A DNA stretch of 64,000 bases. Origin: Pseudoalteromonas sp. S2755. Its GTDB lineage: Bacteria; Pseudomonadota; Gammaproteobacteria; Enterobacterales; Alteromonadaceae. The stretch covers positions 43,824-107,823 of the forward strand of contig NZ_PNDS01000009.1 in assembly GCF_005886535.1 (NCBI RefSeq), given 5' to 3'. Numbering within the stretch: position 1 is the stretch's first letter; the number at the start of each line of letters is the position of its first letter. Made by a program: the position numbers and the translations under genes. Positions 1-9,043 of the stretch are shown here, piece by piece. The notes below the pieces were generated by a model. It did no database searches, was not told the DNA's origin, and saw only the letters and a list, made by a program, of their open reading frames with translations.

Positions 1-629
1 ATCGCCATTTTGAAAAAGATAACAGCATCTTAGATCGCTACTCTGAAAAGCCAACGGCAAATGATAGTATTAACTATGTTTCTACAGGATCCCAGTGCGG
101 CAGTTACAGAAGCGAAGGCGATTGCTATAACCGAGAACACTCCTTCCCCAAATCTTGGTTTGGCGGTCAAATAGAACCGATGAATTCGGATATCCATCAT
201 ATTTTTGCTTCCGATGGCTATGTAAATTCAAAGCGCAGTAACTATCCATTTGGCGAAGTAGGAAGCGCTTCTTATACCTCTAGCAATGGTAGTCGCTTAG
301 GTTCAGCATCTGGTATTAACTACAGCGGTACTGTATTTGAGCCAATTGACAATTTCAAAGGCGATTTTGCTCGTGTCTACTTTTATATGGCAACGCGTTA
401 TCAAGATGTGATTGCAAATTGGCAAAGTAATACTAGTTACAGCAATGCGGTACTCAATGGCACCCAGCACCAAGTCTTCGAAACTTGGGTGGTCAACATG
501 CTAAAAAGATGGCATAACGAAGATCCTGTCGATGCTCTAGAGCAAGCACGCAATCAAGCGGCTTATGAATTTCAGGGTAACAGAAATCCATTTGTAGACC
601 ATCCGGAATTTGTCGAAGCAATTTGGTAA
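1..629 (+). CDS. Endonuclease I family secreted DNase (5' end outside window)
   Basis: The reading frame is open from the window edge (first full codon at base 3), so the start and any signal peptide are missing; about 208 C-terminal residues are visible. The segment YNREHSFPKSWF with the histidine general base, then the downstream SDIHHIFASDGYVN block (equivalent to the DxHN metal-binding block), mark the bacterial endonuclease I / extracellular nuclease family. These are Mg-dependent enzymes that cut double-stranded DNA outside the cytoplasm. The C-terminus QGNRNPFVDHPEF is the usual ending of this family. It probably scavenges extracellular DNA. A second, different endonuclease I lies at 3318. 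A bidirectional terminator follows directly. Confidence 0.9.
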   Translation, partial: RHFEKDNSILDRYSEKPTANDSINYVSTGSQCGSYRSEGDCYNREHSFPKSWFGGQIEPMNSDIHHIFASDGYVNSKRSNYPFGEVGSASYTSSNGSRLGSASGINYSGTVFEPIDNFKGDFARVYFYMATRYQDVIANWQSNTSYSNAVLNGTQHQVFETWVVNMLKRWHNEDPVDALEQARNQAAYEFQGNRNPFVDHPEFVEAIW

Positions 630-645
630 CGATAAATAAAAAGAA

Positions 646-675
646 ATAAAAAAGGCCAGTTACTGGCCTTTTTCC
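646..675. terminator. Bidirectional intrinsic terminator
   Basis: The arms AAAAAGGCCAGT and ACTGGCCTTTTT form a GC-containing hairpin with A and T tracts on both sides. It sits between the convergent nuclease gene and the minus-strand gene ending at 698, so it can serve both. Confidence 0.85.
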
Positions 676-697
676 ATAACATCACTTTGACTAATAT

Positions 698-1867
698 TTA
701 GCGAGGGTTAATTGTAAGTGGCTCAATCGTCACTTTCGCATTACCACTTGCGCCCATATGCCCATTGTAAGTTTGTCCTTCAAACAAGGTGTAAAACACA
801 TCAACGTAGTCATCATCGTTAGTAAACCAGTGGCTTGGCATCGCCTTGATCAATTGATTCGTCAGTTGCGGAATAATCGCATAACCCTGAACATTGGGGT
901 CAGGAATGGCACGCATGACTTGCGTCACAATATCTAAAAACGTCGTAGCTAAGTCTTGGTAATTGGTATTGTCATCTTGCTCCATTAACAATAGATCTGC
1001 TGCCTGCCAACGATATCGTTCCCAGTGAATGATAACTTGATTAGGCGTATAGTCCGTACCATCATGATCCAAATAGGGCATATCCACGATATCTAGAATG
1101 GGTTCATCTCGAGATGGATTTACACCAGTCACAATGCCGTAAACTTCCGCAGCCCCAGATACCCAAGGCTCTTCATCGTCATTTAGTCTGATTTTTTTCA
1201 ATACACTGGTTGAAATCGGCTCCACATCGTCGTTGCTCTGCACTTCTATTGATGGCATGACTAAGCCTTGCTTGGCAAACACTTGCCTCATTACCTGCAT
1301 GCCTTCTTGCTTCACCTTACTACTATCAAGTTCAACAATTAACACCGGCCGCTCAGGCATTGTATGTGCGTCAAGTAAATGTAATTGACCATGCTCATCA
1401 AAGGCCTCTACATACTGCCAATGCTTATCATCACCTTTAGGTGCAAAAGCAATTAAAGGCGCTTCACCTTGTTGCCACTTTGTTAGCATTTCGCTAGAAG
1501 CAATACGCAACTGGTATAAATTAGAATTATGGTTAGTTAAGCCCTTTAACGAACGAGTGTATTGGCTCGCTTCAGTCATGAGTTGCTGAGCCGCCCCCGA
1601 AACTTGTAGCTGCTCTAATGAAATAGCATCTTGATATTGGCTAAGTTTAGTTTGAACTTGGGGACCTACGTGACTAAGTGACAGCGCTAACTTTTTCGCA
1701 ATTTGTTTCTTTATATCAGCTACTTGAACTGGCGCAGCGTTAAATTTATCAAGCTGCTTAAGTGAACTGTAAGTATTAAGGTTAGCTTTGTCTGCAGCTG
1801 AGCTTGCGAAAGACACTCCGCCGAGCATAGCTATCATTAGGGTAGAGAGGGTTACATGTTGTTTCAT
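698..1867 (-). CDS. Secreted protein of unknown function
   Basis: A 389-residue protein with a clear Sec signal peptide (MKQHVTLSTLMIAMLGGVSF, cleavage probably after ASSA). It has no transmembrane segment after that. The middle contains a cysteine-free, acidic region (IRLNDDEEPWVSGAAEVYGIV...) and conserved-looking blocks such as DMPYLDHDGTDY and QVIIHWERYRWQAADLLLMEQDD. The length and pattern recall the DUF3103 proteins of Vibrio and Alteromonadales, but I cannot confirm this by eye. No catalytic motif is evident. It is a single gene with its own terminator at 646-675. Function unknown; likely periplasmic or extracellular. Confidence 0.7.
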   Translation of the reverse strand: MKQHVTLSTLMIAMLGGVSFASSAADKANLNTYSSLKQLDKFNAAPVQVADIKKQIAKKLALSLSHVGPQVQTKLSQYQDAISLEQLQVSGAAQQLMTEASQYTRSLKGLTNHNSNLYQLRIASSEMLTKWQQGEAPLIAFAPKGDDKHWQYVEAFDEHGQLHLLDAHTMPERPVLIVELDSSKVKQEGMQVMRQVFAKQGLVMPSIEVQSNDDVEPISTSVLKKIRLNDDEEPWVSGAAEVYGIVTGVNPSRDEPILDIVDMPYLDHDGTDYTPNQVIIHWERYRWQAADLLLMEQDDNTNYQDLATTFLDIVTQVMRAIPDPNVQGYAIIPQLTNQLIKAMPSHWFTNDDDYVDVFYTLFEGQTYNGHMGASGNAKVTIEPLTINPR

Positions 1868-1985
1868 CTTGCGTTCCTAGAAATAATCCGCGTTGTGGAA
1901 TAAACAAGATAAAACAACAAAAATAAATTATCAATACATTAACATAGTTAACATATAAAACAATTTAATCTAGCTTTTAGAGTTT

Positions 1986-2366
1986 TTATTCTTCTATTGG
2001 ATAGATAGTGATTTCGATGCTAGCCCCTATTGCCGAAATTCTAAGCAACGTATCAGCATGTAACGCTTGTGAGAAGCACTTGGGCGACTTGCCTGAGTTA
2101 AAACCAATGTCAAAAGTTCGCTTGGTACAACTTAGCCATTGTTTAAGTGCCGCTTTAGAGCAAGACTCAATTAACTCACACAGTTGGTTAATCGCTTTAT
2201 CAGGAGTTAATTCATTGGTATTTGCCTCAATACGAGCCAATTGACGATAGTCATCTTGATCGTAATGCAGCACGATAGCATTTTTCTTTAAATCCGAAAC
2301 TAGCGCACTGATATCTTGCTTTGACTCCAGTTCCAAATCGACATTTAAAAATTGAATTTCAGACAT
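1986..2366 (-). CDS. Small hypothetical protein
   Basis: A 126-residue soluble protein with an ATG start. It has no signal peptide or membrane segment, and is mostly helical in the middle (LTPDKAINQLCELIESCSKAALKQW). I do not recognise a family. An overlapping plus-strand frame (2008-2244) is read as its shadow because it lacks a ribosome site. It stands alone between a secreted protein gene and a divergent PepSY gene. Confidence 0.5.
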   Translation of the reverse strand: MSEIQFLNVDLELESKQDISALVSDLKKNAIVLHYDQDDYRQLARIEANTNELTPDKAINQLCELIESCSKAALKQWLSCTKRTFDIGFNSGKSPKCFSQALHADTLLRISAIGASIEITIYPIEE

Positions 2367-2521
2367 GTATTAAAAGCTACCTTGTAAAACTAAATCTAGT
2401 AATGGCTTACTTATCGGCGTGATAAGGACATTACTTATTGGACAATGCGACAATTTGTCACATTCTAAGTACCGTGCGTTATAGTTATCATACTCACGAA
2501 CACCTAGAATAACATATTGTG

Positions 2522-3232
2522 ATGATTAAAAAACTGCTAAAACCCGCTCGTAAACTCCACAAGTATCTTGGCTATTTACTGTTTTTACAGATCTTTGCTT
2601 GGCTATTAGGCGGACTGGTCATGAGCGCGATCCCATTAGAAAAGATCCATGGTAAACACTTGGCACATAGAAGCTTAGATAACCCCTTTCCCACCACAGC
2701 ATACCGGGCAGACCTCAATCAGTTAGTACAAAACACAGTGCAAGTGCGCCAAATCCAGTTAGGCCATTTTCTCGATACTCCCATCATCAAACTCAACCAA
2801 GATGAGAATCTCATTTTCAATGGGATAACAGGGGCGCCTTTTACCACTCCAAATCAACAGCAAATAATACAACAGGCCAACCAACACCTATTAATTGCAG
2901 CAGATGTTAGCCATATTGAACGACTTGCCACTGCTCCTAGAGAAGCAGGTTACAAGGAAGATGTTTGGCGAGTCGAGTACAACGATATCCTCTCCACCAC
3001 GCTGTATCTAAGCGCAACCAGTGGCGAGGTTGTGACGGTTCGTAGCACGTTGTGGCGCATCTTTGATTTTTTTTGGATGTTACACATTATGGATTACGAC
3101 GAGCGAGAGGATTTTAATAACCCCTTGCTGATTTCCTTTGCCGCTACGAGTGTGCTCTTTTGTCTAACAGGGGTATTGTTATTATTGCAATCTCCACCTT
3201 GGCGAAAACGTCGCCCTACACTAAATAAATAA
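2522..3232 (+). CDS. PepSY-associated membrane protein
   Basis: About 236 residues. A GTG lies immediately before the ATG at 2522; I take the ATG as start. An N-terminal transmembrane helix (about residues 15-38, HKYLGYLLFLQIFAWLLGG) carries the PepSY-TM hallmark of a His-Lys-containing basic segment leading into the membrane. It is followed by a periplasmic PepSY-like domain, then a histidine in FWMLHIMDYDERE and a second helix near residues 200-222. Such proteins are related to iron-regulated PepSY_TM membrane proteins, often linked to siderophore or ferric reduction systems. No such neighbour is present here, so the role is unassigned. Confidence 0.7.
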   Translation: MIKKLLKPARKLHKYLGYLLFLQIFAWLLGGLVMSAIPLEKIHGKHLAHRSLDNPFPTTAYRADLNQLVQNTVQVRQIQLGHFLDTPIIKLNQDENLIFNGITGAPFTTPNQQQIIQQANQHLLIAADVSHIERLATAPREAGYKEDVWRVEYNDILSTTLYLSATSGEVVTVRSTLWRIFDFFWMLHIMDYDEREDFNNPLLISFAATSVLFCLTGVLLLLQSPPWRKRRPTLNK

Positions 3233-3317
3233 AGGTTCTTACCGTACACTCTTGTTGGTATTGATGATTTTTTTGATATAGTGACATTTCCTGTATTCCA
3301 CCGTTTGGTGAGAGGTT

Positions 3318-3938
3318 ATGTCACTATATTGCTATATTTTAGCGCTTAGCTTATTGGTATTAACAGCTAACGCTCATGAGTTCACGTCTTTCTCAAAAGC
3401 AAAGAAACATTTATCACAACAAGTTACTGACAATACCCGCACGCTTTATTGTAATTGTAATATCAAAAAGCAAGGCAAAAAGCTGGTGCCGGACCCTGCA
3501 AGTTGTGGTTATACCCCGAGGTTACCTTACACTCGCAATGGCAAAGAGAATGCCCGAGCCCATCGCATTGAGTGGGAGCATATCGTGCCCGCGTGGGAAT
3601 TTGGACATCAGTTGCAGTGCTGGCAAGATGGGGGCAGAAAGCACTGCCGTAAAGTCAGTGAGCAATTTAGGAAGATGGAAGCAGATATTCACAATCTCGC
3701 ACCAGCAATTGGTGAAATTAATGGGGATCGGTCTAATTTTCGTTTTGGCATGTTGCCAAGCACTGAAGCAAACTATGGCGCATGTCCAGTGAAAATAGAC
3801 TTTAAATTACGCCGAATTGAACCACCAGAATATGCAAGAAAACGCATTGCTGAGGCGTATTTTTATATGGAAAAAACCTACGGACTAAAAATCTCCCCAC
3901 AACAGCGGAAATTATTCACGGCTTGGCAGAAACAGTGA
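3318..3938 (+). CDS. endA: Periplasmic/extracellular endonuclease I
   Basis: A 206-residue DNase of the EndA/Vvn/Dns family with a signal peptide ending at about residue 19 (TANA). The catalytic set is visible: Glu87-His88 in RIEWEHIVPAW (general base pair) and Asn126 in DIHNLAPAIGEINGD (Mg binding), matching Vvn Glu79/His80/Asn127. Six cysteines lie in the mature part (near 45, 47, 63, 101, 110 and in NYGACPV), consistent with a disulfide-stabilised secreted enzyme. The ribosome site GAGAGG precedes the ATG. In Vibrio, Dns limits uptake of DNA and supplies nucleotides; EndA is periplasmic in E. coli. Confidence 0.95.
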   Translation: MSLYCYILALSLLVLTANAHEFTSFSKAKKHLSQQVTDNTRTLYCNCNIKKQGKKLVPDPASCGYTPRLPYTRNGKENARAHRIEWEHIVPAWEFGHQLQCWQDGGRKHCRKVSEQFRKMEADIHNLAPAIGEINGDRSNFRFGMLPSTEANYGACPVKIDFKLRRIEPPEYARKRIAEAYFYMEKTYGLKISPQQRKLFTAWQKQ

Positions 3939-4001
3939 TTGCGAGATAACCCAAGCGGTGCTAGTTTTTAGTCATACAACTAAAACAGGAACGTGAATAC
4001 G

Positions 4002-5594
4002 ATGCAACGTATTACTCTAGTTTTCGCATCAACAGCAATGAGCTTGTTATTAGCCGCTTGTGGTGGCGGTGGCAACGATTCATTAACCACCGATAACCCT
4101 AGTAATAATACGGGACAAACCGAGCCGCCAACTTGGACGTTTAATCAATTTCCTGCGTCAAGTCAGTTTATTAATTATTGTGCCTCCCCAAGAACGGGTA
4201 CAGACAAATATAACAACAACCAACCTTATCCCGATAAGGTTGGTACGGCGATGCATGAAAAAATGTGGCTCCGCTCTTTTACCAACGAAACCTACCTTTG
4301 GTACGACGAAGTACTAGACAACGACCCAACACAATTCGATACCGTTATTGATTACTTCGAGCAATTAAAGACAAACCAAACGACGGCGTCGGGTAATGCC
4401 AAAGATCAGTTTCATTTCTACGAATCTTATGAAAGCTTCCAAAAAGAAGCGCAATCGGGCGTTGCAACCGGATATGGAATCCGTTGGGCAGCCATATCCA
4501 CATCACCACCACGTAATTTTACTGTCGCCGCAGTAGAGCCCAATTCACCAGCCGCGAATGCAGGGATCGTACGTGGAGATAAAATCCTTTCGATAGATGG
4601 CGTCGACTTTATCTCAAGTGACAATACCGCTGCGCTGAACGCAGGTCTATCACCAGAACAAAGCGAGTCGCATAACTTTGTATTTGAAGATAAAGCAGGC
4701 AACGACAAATCAGTCACCCTGACTTCAGTCGATATTGAAACCTCACCGGTGCAAAACGCCAAAGTCATTAGCTATGGCGAGAAGCAGGTTGGGTATGTGC
4801 AGTTCAATCAATTTATTCCAACAGCCCAAGAAGGATTAATTGAAGCATTTAATCTATTTAAAACACGACAAATAGACGACTTAGTACTCGACATGCGTTA
4901 CAACGGTGGAGGTCGCGTCATTATGGCAGCGCAACTAGGCTATATGGTTGCGGGCAACAGCAGCCTAAACAAAACCTTCACTTATAGCACATTGAATGAC
5001 AAGCGTACTGCAGAAGAAGAACGAACAGAATTTGAGTCTAGAGCAATAAATTGGGCTGAAAACAAGTTTACAACCACGTCTTTACCCACGGTAACCTTAC
5101 CTAGAGTGTACATACTCTCAACACGAGGCACAGCCTCTGCCAGTGAAAATGTAATTAATGGCCTGCGCGGCATTGATGTTGAAGTCTTTTTGATCGGTGG
5201 TACCACTCGAGGCAAGCCCTATGGCTTTGTACCCGCGCAAAACTGCGGCACGGTTTACTATACCATCCAATTTGGTTCAGAAAACGCGAAGGGCTTTGAC
5301 GCTTACGCAGATGGCTTCACCCCATCAGGCGCTTCGAGCAGTGGTGAAATTGGCCTAAGCGCGCAAGTGCCAGGTTGTATTGTCGCAGATGACTTCTCAG
5401 AACCGTTAGGCAGTGAAAATGAAGGACTCTTAGCCGCAGCACTTACGCATATAGATACCGGTCGTTGCCCAAATGTAGCGCAATTTGCGCCTAACGCTCA
5501 GCCACAGTATCAAAATAAGGAGCATGCGGTTACGCTTCCAGTTTATCCACTGCGGGAAAATGCCATTTTGATGAAGCCTAAGGAGTCGCAATAA
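4002..5594 (+). CDS. S41 family C-terminal-processing-type peptidase lipoprotein
   Basis: 530 residues from ATG 4002. An in-frame GTG at 3993 exists, but AGGA at 3987 is only 2 nt from it and a usual distance from the ATG. The lipobox LLAAC (Cys20) precedes a GGGG run, so the protein is membrane-anchored. A PDZ-like domain (VAAVEPNSPAANAGIVRGDKI) is followed by the S41 protease core. The catalytic Ser is S381 in GTASASENV, and the likely Lys is K405 in GGTTRGKPYG, with the spacing expected of CtpA/Prc. It is likely an envelope protease. The next gene starts on its stop codon (TAATG), so the two are co-translated. Confidence 0.88.
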   Translation: MQRITLVFASTAMSLLLAACGGGGNDSLTTDNPSNNTGQTEPPTWTFNQFPASSQFINYCASPRTGTDKYNNNQPYPDKVGTAMHEKMWLRSFTNETYLWYDEVLDNDPTQFDTVIDYFEQLKTNQTTASGNAKDQFHFYESYESFQKEAQSGVATGYGIRWAAISTSPPRNFTVAAVEPNSPAANAGIVRGDKILSIDGVDFISSDNTAALNAGLSPEQSESHNFVFEDKAGNDKSVTLTSVDIETSPVQNAKVISYGEKQVGYVQFNQFIPTAQEGLIEAFNLFKTRQIDDLVLDMRYNGGGRVIMAAQLGYMVAGNSSLNKTFTYSTLNDKRTAEEERTEFESRAINWAENKFTTTSLPTVTLPRVYILSTRGTASASENVINGLRGIDVEVFLIGGTTRGKPYGFVPAQNCGTVYYTIQFGSENAKGFDAYADGFTPSGASSSGEIGLSAQVPGCIVADDFSEPLGSENEGLLAAALTHIDTGRCPNVAQFAPNAQPQYQNKEHAVTLPVYPLRENAILMKPKESQ

Positions 5595-5980
5595 TGGCGC
5601 TACTAAAAGCGGCGAAAATCACCGTTTTGGCTTTATTGCTGCAAGCGTGCAATAGCACGCCTGCAGCAACTTCGGTAAATGAGGCTGTACTCTCGGCATC
5701 TTCGCCCGAAGTGTTATCACAACTCAAGCAAGCTATAGTAAAACTCAAAGGCGGTATACCACCGACGCTCGCAAGCACCGCTTTTCAACGTAGTCCAACA
5801 CTACTGCTTGAGCATGGCCAAAGCCTAGATGGCAATGGCAGTCCAATTTTAGGTGCCCATAATCTCGCTTATGAGAGCTTCATTTTGCAGCTTCGCGACA
5901 CCCAGTGTGTGCTCTACTATCCGAAAAAGGATACTTATGTCATGCTCAGTAAAGTTAGCTGCAAAAAGCTGGAAGAATAA
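5594..5980 (+). CDS. Small lipoprotein coupled to the S41 peptidase
   Basis: 128 residues. A signal peptide with lipobox LLQAC (Cys19) predicts an outer- or inner-membrane lipoprotein. The rest has no recognised domain; two cysteines (in DTQCVLYY and KVSCKKLEE) may form a disulfide. The start overlaps the stop of the protease by one base, implying a joint product or a partner/substrate relation. The tight coupling is seen; the function is not known. Confidence 0.7.
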   Translation: MALLKAAKITVLALLLQACNSTPAATSVNEAVLSASSPEVLSQLKQAIVKLKGGIPPTLASTAFQRSPTLLLEHGQSLDGNGSPILGAHNLAYESFILQLRDTQCVLYYPKKDTYVMLSKVSCKKLEE

Positions 5981-6001
5981 CGCCTAACGCAACTCCTAGC
6001 C

Positions 6002-6889
6002 TCAGCTCAGATTAGCAAAATGGCGCTTTAACACGTCACATAATGCCTGTACTTTAGCCGTTCGGTGAACCAAAACATGTGTAACTAGCCAAACTTGGCT
6101 TAACCACTTTAATTCATCATGCAACACCGGCTGCAAATCTGGATAGCGTTTTGCCACATCATGCTGTAGCCCGCCAATACCCAAACCATTAACAATAGCT
6201 CGCGACGCGTCTGACGTTTCAGACACCCTAAGCGTCACTTGCGTCTCAGGAATATGCTCATCTACCCAAGCGAAATATGGCACTCTTGCATTAAACCCGG
6301 CCACACCAGAGACAAAGTTATGCGCCTGTAACGCTTCAAGTGTTTTAGGGATCCCCATACGCTTGATATAACTAGAAGACGCATACAAACCTGCTTCTAA
6401 AGTATTTAGATGCTGCACTATGTAGTCGGGCTCATCGGGCTTTGGTCCTGCCCTCACCGCAACATGCGCCTGTCCGTGATCTAAGCGTAAACGCTTTTGG
6501 TCGAGAATAACTTCAAGTTGTACCTGTGGGTGTAATTGCTGAAAAGTCAAACAAGGCTCCGACAGCATATCCATAAAACCACTGACCGTTGTCACCAAAA
6601 GCTTACCTCTAAGCTGGCTGTCCGAGGCAACAATAGAAGTACTCAACTCCATCAAGCGCTCGTCTATTTGACTCGCAGTCGCAAGCAGCTTTTCTCCTGC
6701 CTGTGTTACCTGATAACCTCGGGCATGACGGTGAAATAACCGCGTTCCCAATGCTTCTTCTAAGCTATTTATTCGCCTCAGTACCGTACTGTGATGGATC
6801 TCTAAATGCTCAGCCGCCGCAGATAAGGTGCCAAGCTTGGCAACCGTATAAGCGACCTTAAGATCCTGCCAATCTGTGAATTTATCCAT
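6002..6889 (-). CDS. LysR family transcriptional regulator
   Basis: 295 residues from the ATG at 6889, chosen over a longer frame starting at 6913 because AGAGG sits 5-7 nt upstream of it. The N-terminal winged helix-turn-helix (about residues 5-65, LGTLSAAAEHLEIHHSTVLRR) is followed by a periplasmic-binding-like effector domain. Closest in type to LysR regulators that control a divergent oxidoreductase. It diverges from the FMN reductase gene at 6997 over about 107 bp, the usual LysR arrangement, so it probably regulates that gene and itself. The effector is not known. Confidence 0.88.
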   Translation of the reverse strand: MDKFTDWQDLKVAYTVAKLGTLSAAAEHLEIHHSTVLRRINSLEEALGTRLFHRHARGYQVTQAGEKLLATASQIDERLMELSTSIVASDSQLRGKLLVTTVSGFMDMLSEPCLTFQQLHPQVQLEVILDQKRLRLDHGQAHVAVRAGPKPDEPDYIVQHLNTLEAGLYASSSYIKRMGIPKTLEALQAHNFVSGVAGFNARVPYFAWVDEHIPETQVTLRVSETSDASRAIVNGLGIGGLQHDVAKRYPDLQPVLHDELKWLSQVWLVTHVLVHRTAKVQALCDVLKRHFANLS

Positions 6890-6996
6890 AACCACCTCTG
6901 TGCATATATGCACACAAGCTTTGCGTTTATTTCGGTTTTGTGCAAGTAAAATTTTGCTACTATCACTTTAACGAAACAAAATAAGGTATCAGCAAG

Positions 6997-7563
6997 ATGA
7001 CTACAGCAAAAATTATCGCACTAGCAGGCAGTTTAAGAAAAGACAGCTACAACCAATTACTCATCCAAGCCGCGGCAAACTTTGCACTAGAAAGTGGCGC
7101 AGAAGTAGAAGTGATCAAGTTACAAGATTTAGATATTCCAATGTTCGATGAAGATCTTGAAGCGCAAGGCACACCAAAAGGTGCTCAACTTTTAAAAGAC
7201 AAGCTGCGCGATGCCGATGGTATTCTATTAGCAAGCCCAGAGTACAACGGCTCCTTCACTGCGGTGCTCAAGAACGCAATAGATTGGGCTTCTAGAACAG
7301 AACAAGGTGCGGTGCCCGCATTTAGAAACAAAGTAGTGGCACTCTATGCAGCCTCACCAGGCGGCTTAGGTGGATTACGTGGCCTAAACCATGTCCGTGA
7401 TGTGTTGTCTGGCATTGGCAGTTTAGTCCTCGCAGACCAATTGGCTGTACCTAGCGCATTTAATGTATTTGATGACCAAGGTAAAATTAAAGACCCAGGG
7501 CTTGCTGAAAAAGTATCAAGCCTAGCTCTGCAACTGGTGTCAGTTGCAAGTAAGTTAAAATAA
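6997..7563 (+). CDS. NADPH-dependent FMN reductase
   Basis: 188-residue flavodoxin-like fold. The N-terminal GSLRKDSYNQLL loop binds the FMN phosphate, and the SPEYNGSFTAVLKNAIDW segment is characteristic of the NADPH:FMN reductase / ChrR / azoreductase-like family (PF03358). It would reduce FMN, quinones or chromate using NAD(P)H in the cytoplasm, with a probable role in redox or quinone stress. Divergent from a LysR regulator. Confidence 0.9.
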   Translation: MTTAKIIALAGSLRKDSYNQLLIQAAANFALESGAEVEVIKLQDLDIPMFDEDLEAQGTPKGAQLLKDKLRDADGILLASPEYNGSFTAVLKNAIDWASRTEQGAVPAFRNKVVALYAASPGGLGGLRGLNHVRDVLSGIGSLVLADQLAVPSAFNVFDDQGKIKDPGLAEKVSSLALQLVSVASKLK

Positions 7564-7684
7564 CTTTCAATCTCTCGTTCATATCTTGCTATGGACGCTT
7601 AGCTCATGCACACTAAGCGTCCAAAGCGAATTAGAGGCGCAATATCAGCCTTGTAATAATGGATACGAATAACGGGAGTCAGCT

Positions 7685-8371
7685 TTGCAAAGCACTCAGA
7701 GTCACCTATTTACCCCCTACCTCTCACACCATTTTCATTGCATTCAGTTTGATCCTGACAGCTTTGACGCGCTTTCCTTTGAACAGCAAAATATACTCCT
7801 GCCCGCTTCACTAGATAAAGCAGTGGCGAAAAGGCGAGCCGAGTTTTTAGCGGGACGGATATGTGCCAAGACCTGCCTAGCACAATTTGGACAAGGTGAC
7901 TTTACGCTACTTAACGGCTCCGATCGGGCGCCTATCTGGCCTGCTAATATTGTTGCCAGTATTACGCATACTCGAGGGATCGCGGCTGCGATTGCTACAG
8001 ATGATATCGCCGTGAAAGGCTTAGGCATTGATATCGAAAGAGATATGAAACCGAAGCAAGAAGTCGAACTACGACGACAAATTCTACATCCTGAAGAAGC
8101 TGAAATTTTTACACTGTTCGGCGAGCAAGTGCACTGCCCGTTGACGGTTATTTTCTCGGCCAAAGAAAGCATATTTAAGGCACTTTATAGCACGGTGCAA
8201 AAGTTTTTTGGTTTTGATGCCGTCAAGCTGACACAGTTTGATGACAAGAAACTTATTTTCACTTTGATGGAAACGCTACACAAGGATTTAGGCAAAGGAC
8301 AACAAGTGGAAGTATATTACCAATGTAAAGACGCCTTAGTGCTGACCGAGTGTGAATACATCGCACAGTAA
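7685..8371 (+). CDS. 4'-phosphopantetheinyl transferase (EntD/Sfp type)
   Basis: 228 residues, TTG start supported by GGGAG about 8 nt upstream. Motifs of EntD-like transferases are in order: KRRAEFLAGR, ASITHT, GLGIDIE (Mg-binding Asp/Glu) and FSAKESIFKALYS (catalytic Glu/Lys). It transfers the phosphopantetheine arm from CoA to carrier proteins of fatty acid, polyketide or non-ribosomal peptide synthases. No such synthase is in the window, so its carrier partner lies elsewhere in the genome. Confidence 0.92.
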   Translation: MQSTQSHLFTPYLSHHFHCIQFDPDSFDALSFEQQNILLPASLDKAVAKRRAEFLAGRICAKTCLAQFGQGDFTLLNGSDRAPIWPANIVASITHTRGIAAAIATDDIAVKGLGIDIERDMKPKQEVELRRQILHPEEAEIFTLFGEQVHCPLTVIFSAKESIFKALYSTVQKFFGFDAVKLTQFDDKKLIFTLMETLHKDLGKGQQVEVYYQCKDALVLTECEYIAQ

Positions 8372-8456
8372 AATCATACCTATTTGACTTTATACTTACA
8401 CAATTTGAAGAAGTAAATCTGACGCTAAATGCGTTAAAAACTTCTCATTTGGAACT

Positions 8457-8481
8457 AAAAACGCCCACTTAGGGCGTTTAA
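8457..8481. terminator. Intrinsic terminator between convergent genes
   Basis: Arms AAACGCCC and GGGCGTTT around the loop ACTTA, with A-rich and T-rich flanks. It lies between the transferase gene and the DUF2489 gene. Confidence 0.8.
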
Positions 8482-8527
8482 TCTGAAGTTTGGATAGGGG
8501 TTCACTCACCCATTTTCACAAGTCACC

Positions 8528-9043
8528 TTACTGAAATACAACATTTTCACTACCAGCAGCCGCTTTAAAACGCGCTATCAGCTTTTCGCAGTCCTGTAAG
8601 ATCTCCGCTTCTAGGCGCTCTTCAGCACGCCAGCGCTGGCTATCCATTTTGAAAATCTCTTTTTTAGAATACTTCTTACGCGCATCATGAGTTGGCATTT
8701 CTTTGACTTCATCATACATCTGATAAACACCAGGGTAACTCTGCTGTAAGTCAACTTCCTCGTCAAAACTATATTGCGAAATAAGCACCCAAACTCGTAA
8801 GCACCCTTCAGAATATTCACATTGTTTTTCTTTCATCGCGCGCGCGAGTAAGTTAACGCTATCCGCAATTTTTTCGTTGCGCTTCTGCCGTGACTTTTCG
8901 AGCTCAGCAGCTTTTTGCTCGCGATGTTTGGCAATCTGCTCTTTTTGCACCTTCAGCTGCCATAGTAATTTACCCGCGTAAAACGCTAGTCCAGCAATAA
9001 TCAGGGCACCAATAATGATTGCGATGATCCATGCAGTATTCAT
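8528..9043 (-). CDS. DUF2489 membrane-anchored protein
   Basis: 171 residues with one N-terminal transmembrane helix (about 4-24, AWIIAIIIGALIIAGLAFYAGKL). A charged coiled-coil segment (KEQIAKHREQKAAELEKSRQKRNEKI) and a globular C-terminal domain follow. It matches in layout the DUF2489 proteins that sit beside yihI in Vibrio and Alteromonadales. The start overlaps the yihI stop by one base (TAATG), so translation is probably coupled. Function unknown. Confidence 0.8.
   Translation of the reverse strand: MNTAWIIAIIIGALIIAGLAFYAGKLLWQLKVQKEQIAKHREQKAAELEKSRQKRNEKIADSVNLLARAMKEKQCEYSEGCLRVWVLISQYSFDEEVDLQQSYPGVYQMYDEVKEMPTHDARKKYSKKEIFKMDSQRWRAEERLEAEILQDCEKLIARFKAAAGSENVVFQ

Noticed and set aside
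2008..2244. Plus-strand 78-codon frame opposite the small hypothetical gene
   Set aside because: It lacks a ribosome site and lies wholly inside the minus-strand frame, which has an ordinary ATG and plausible composition; both cannot be real.
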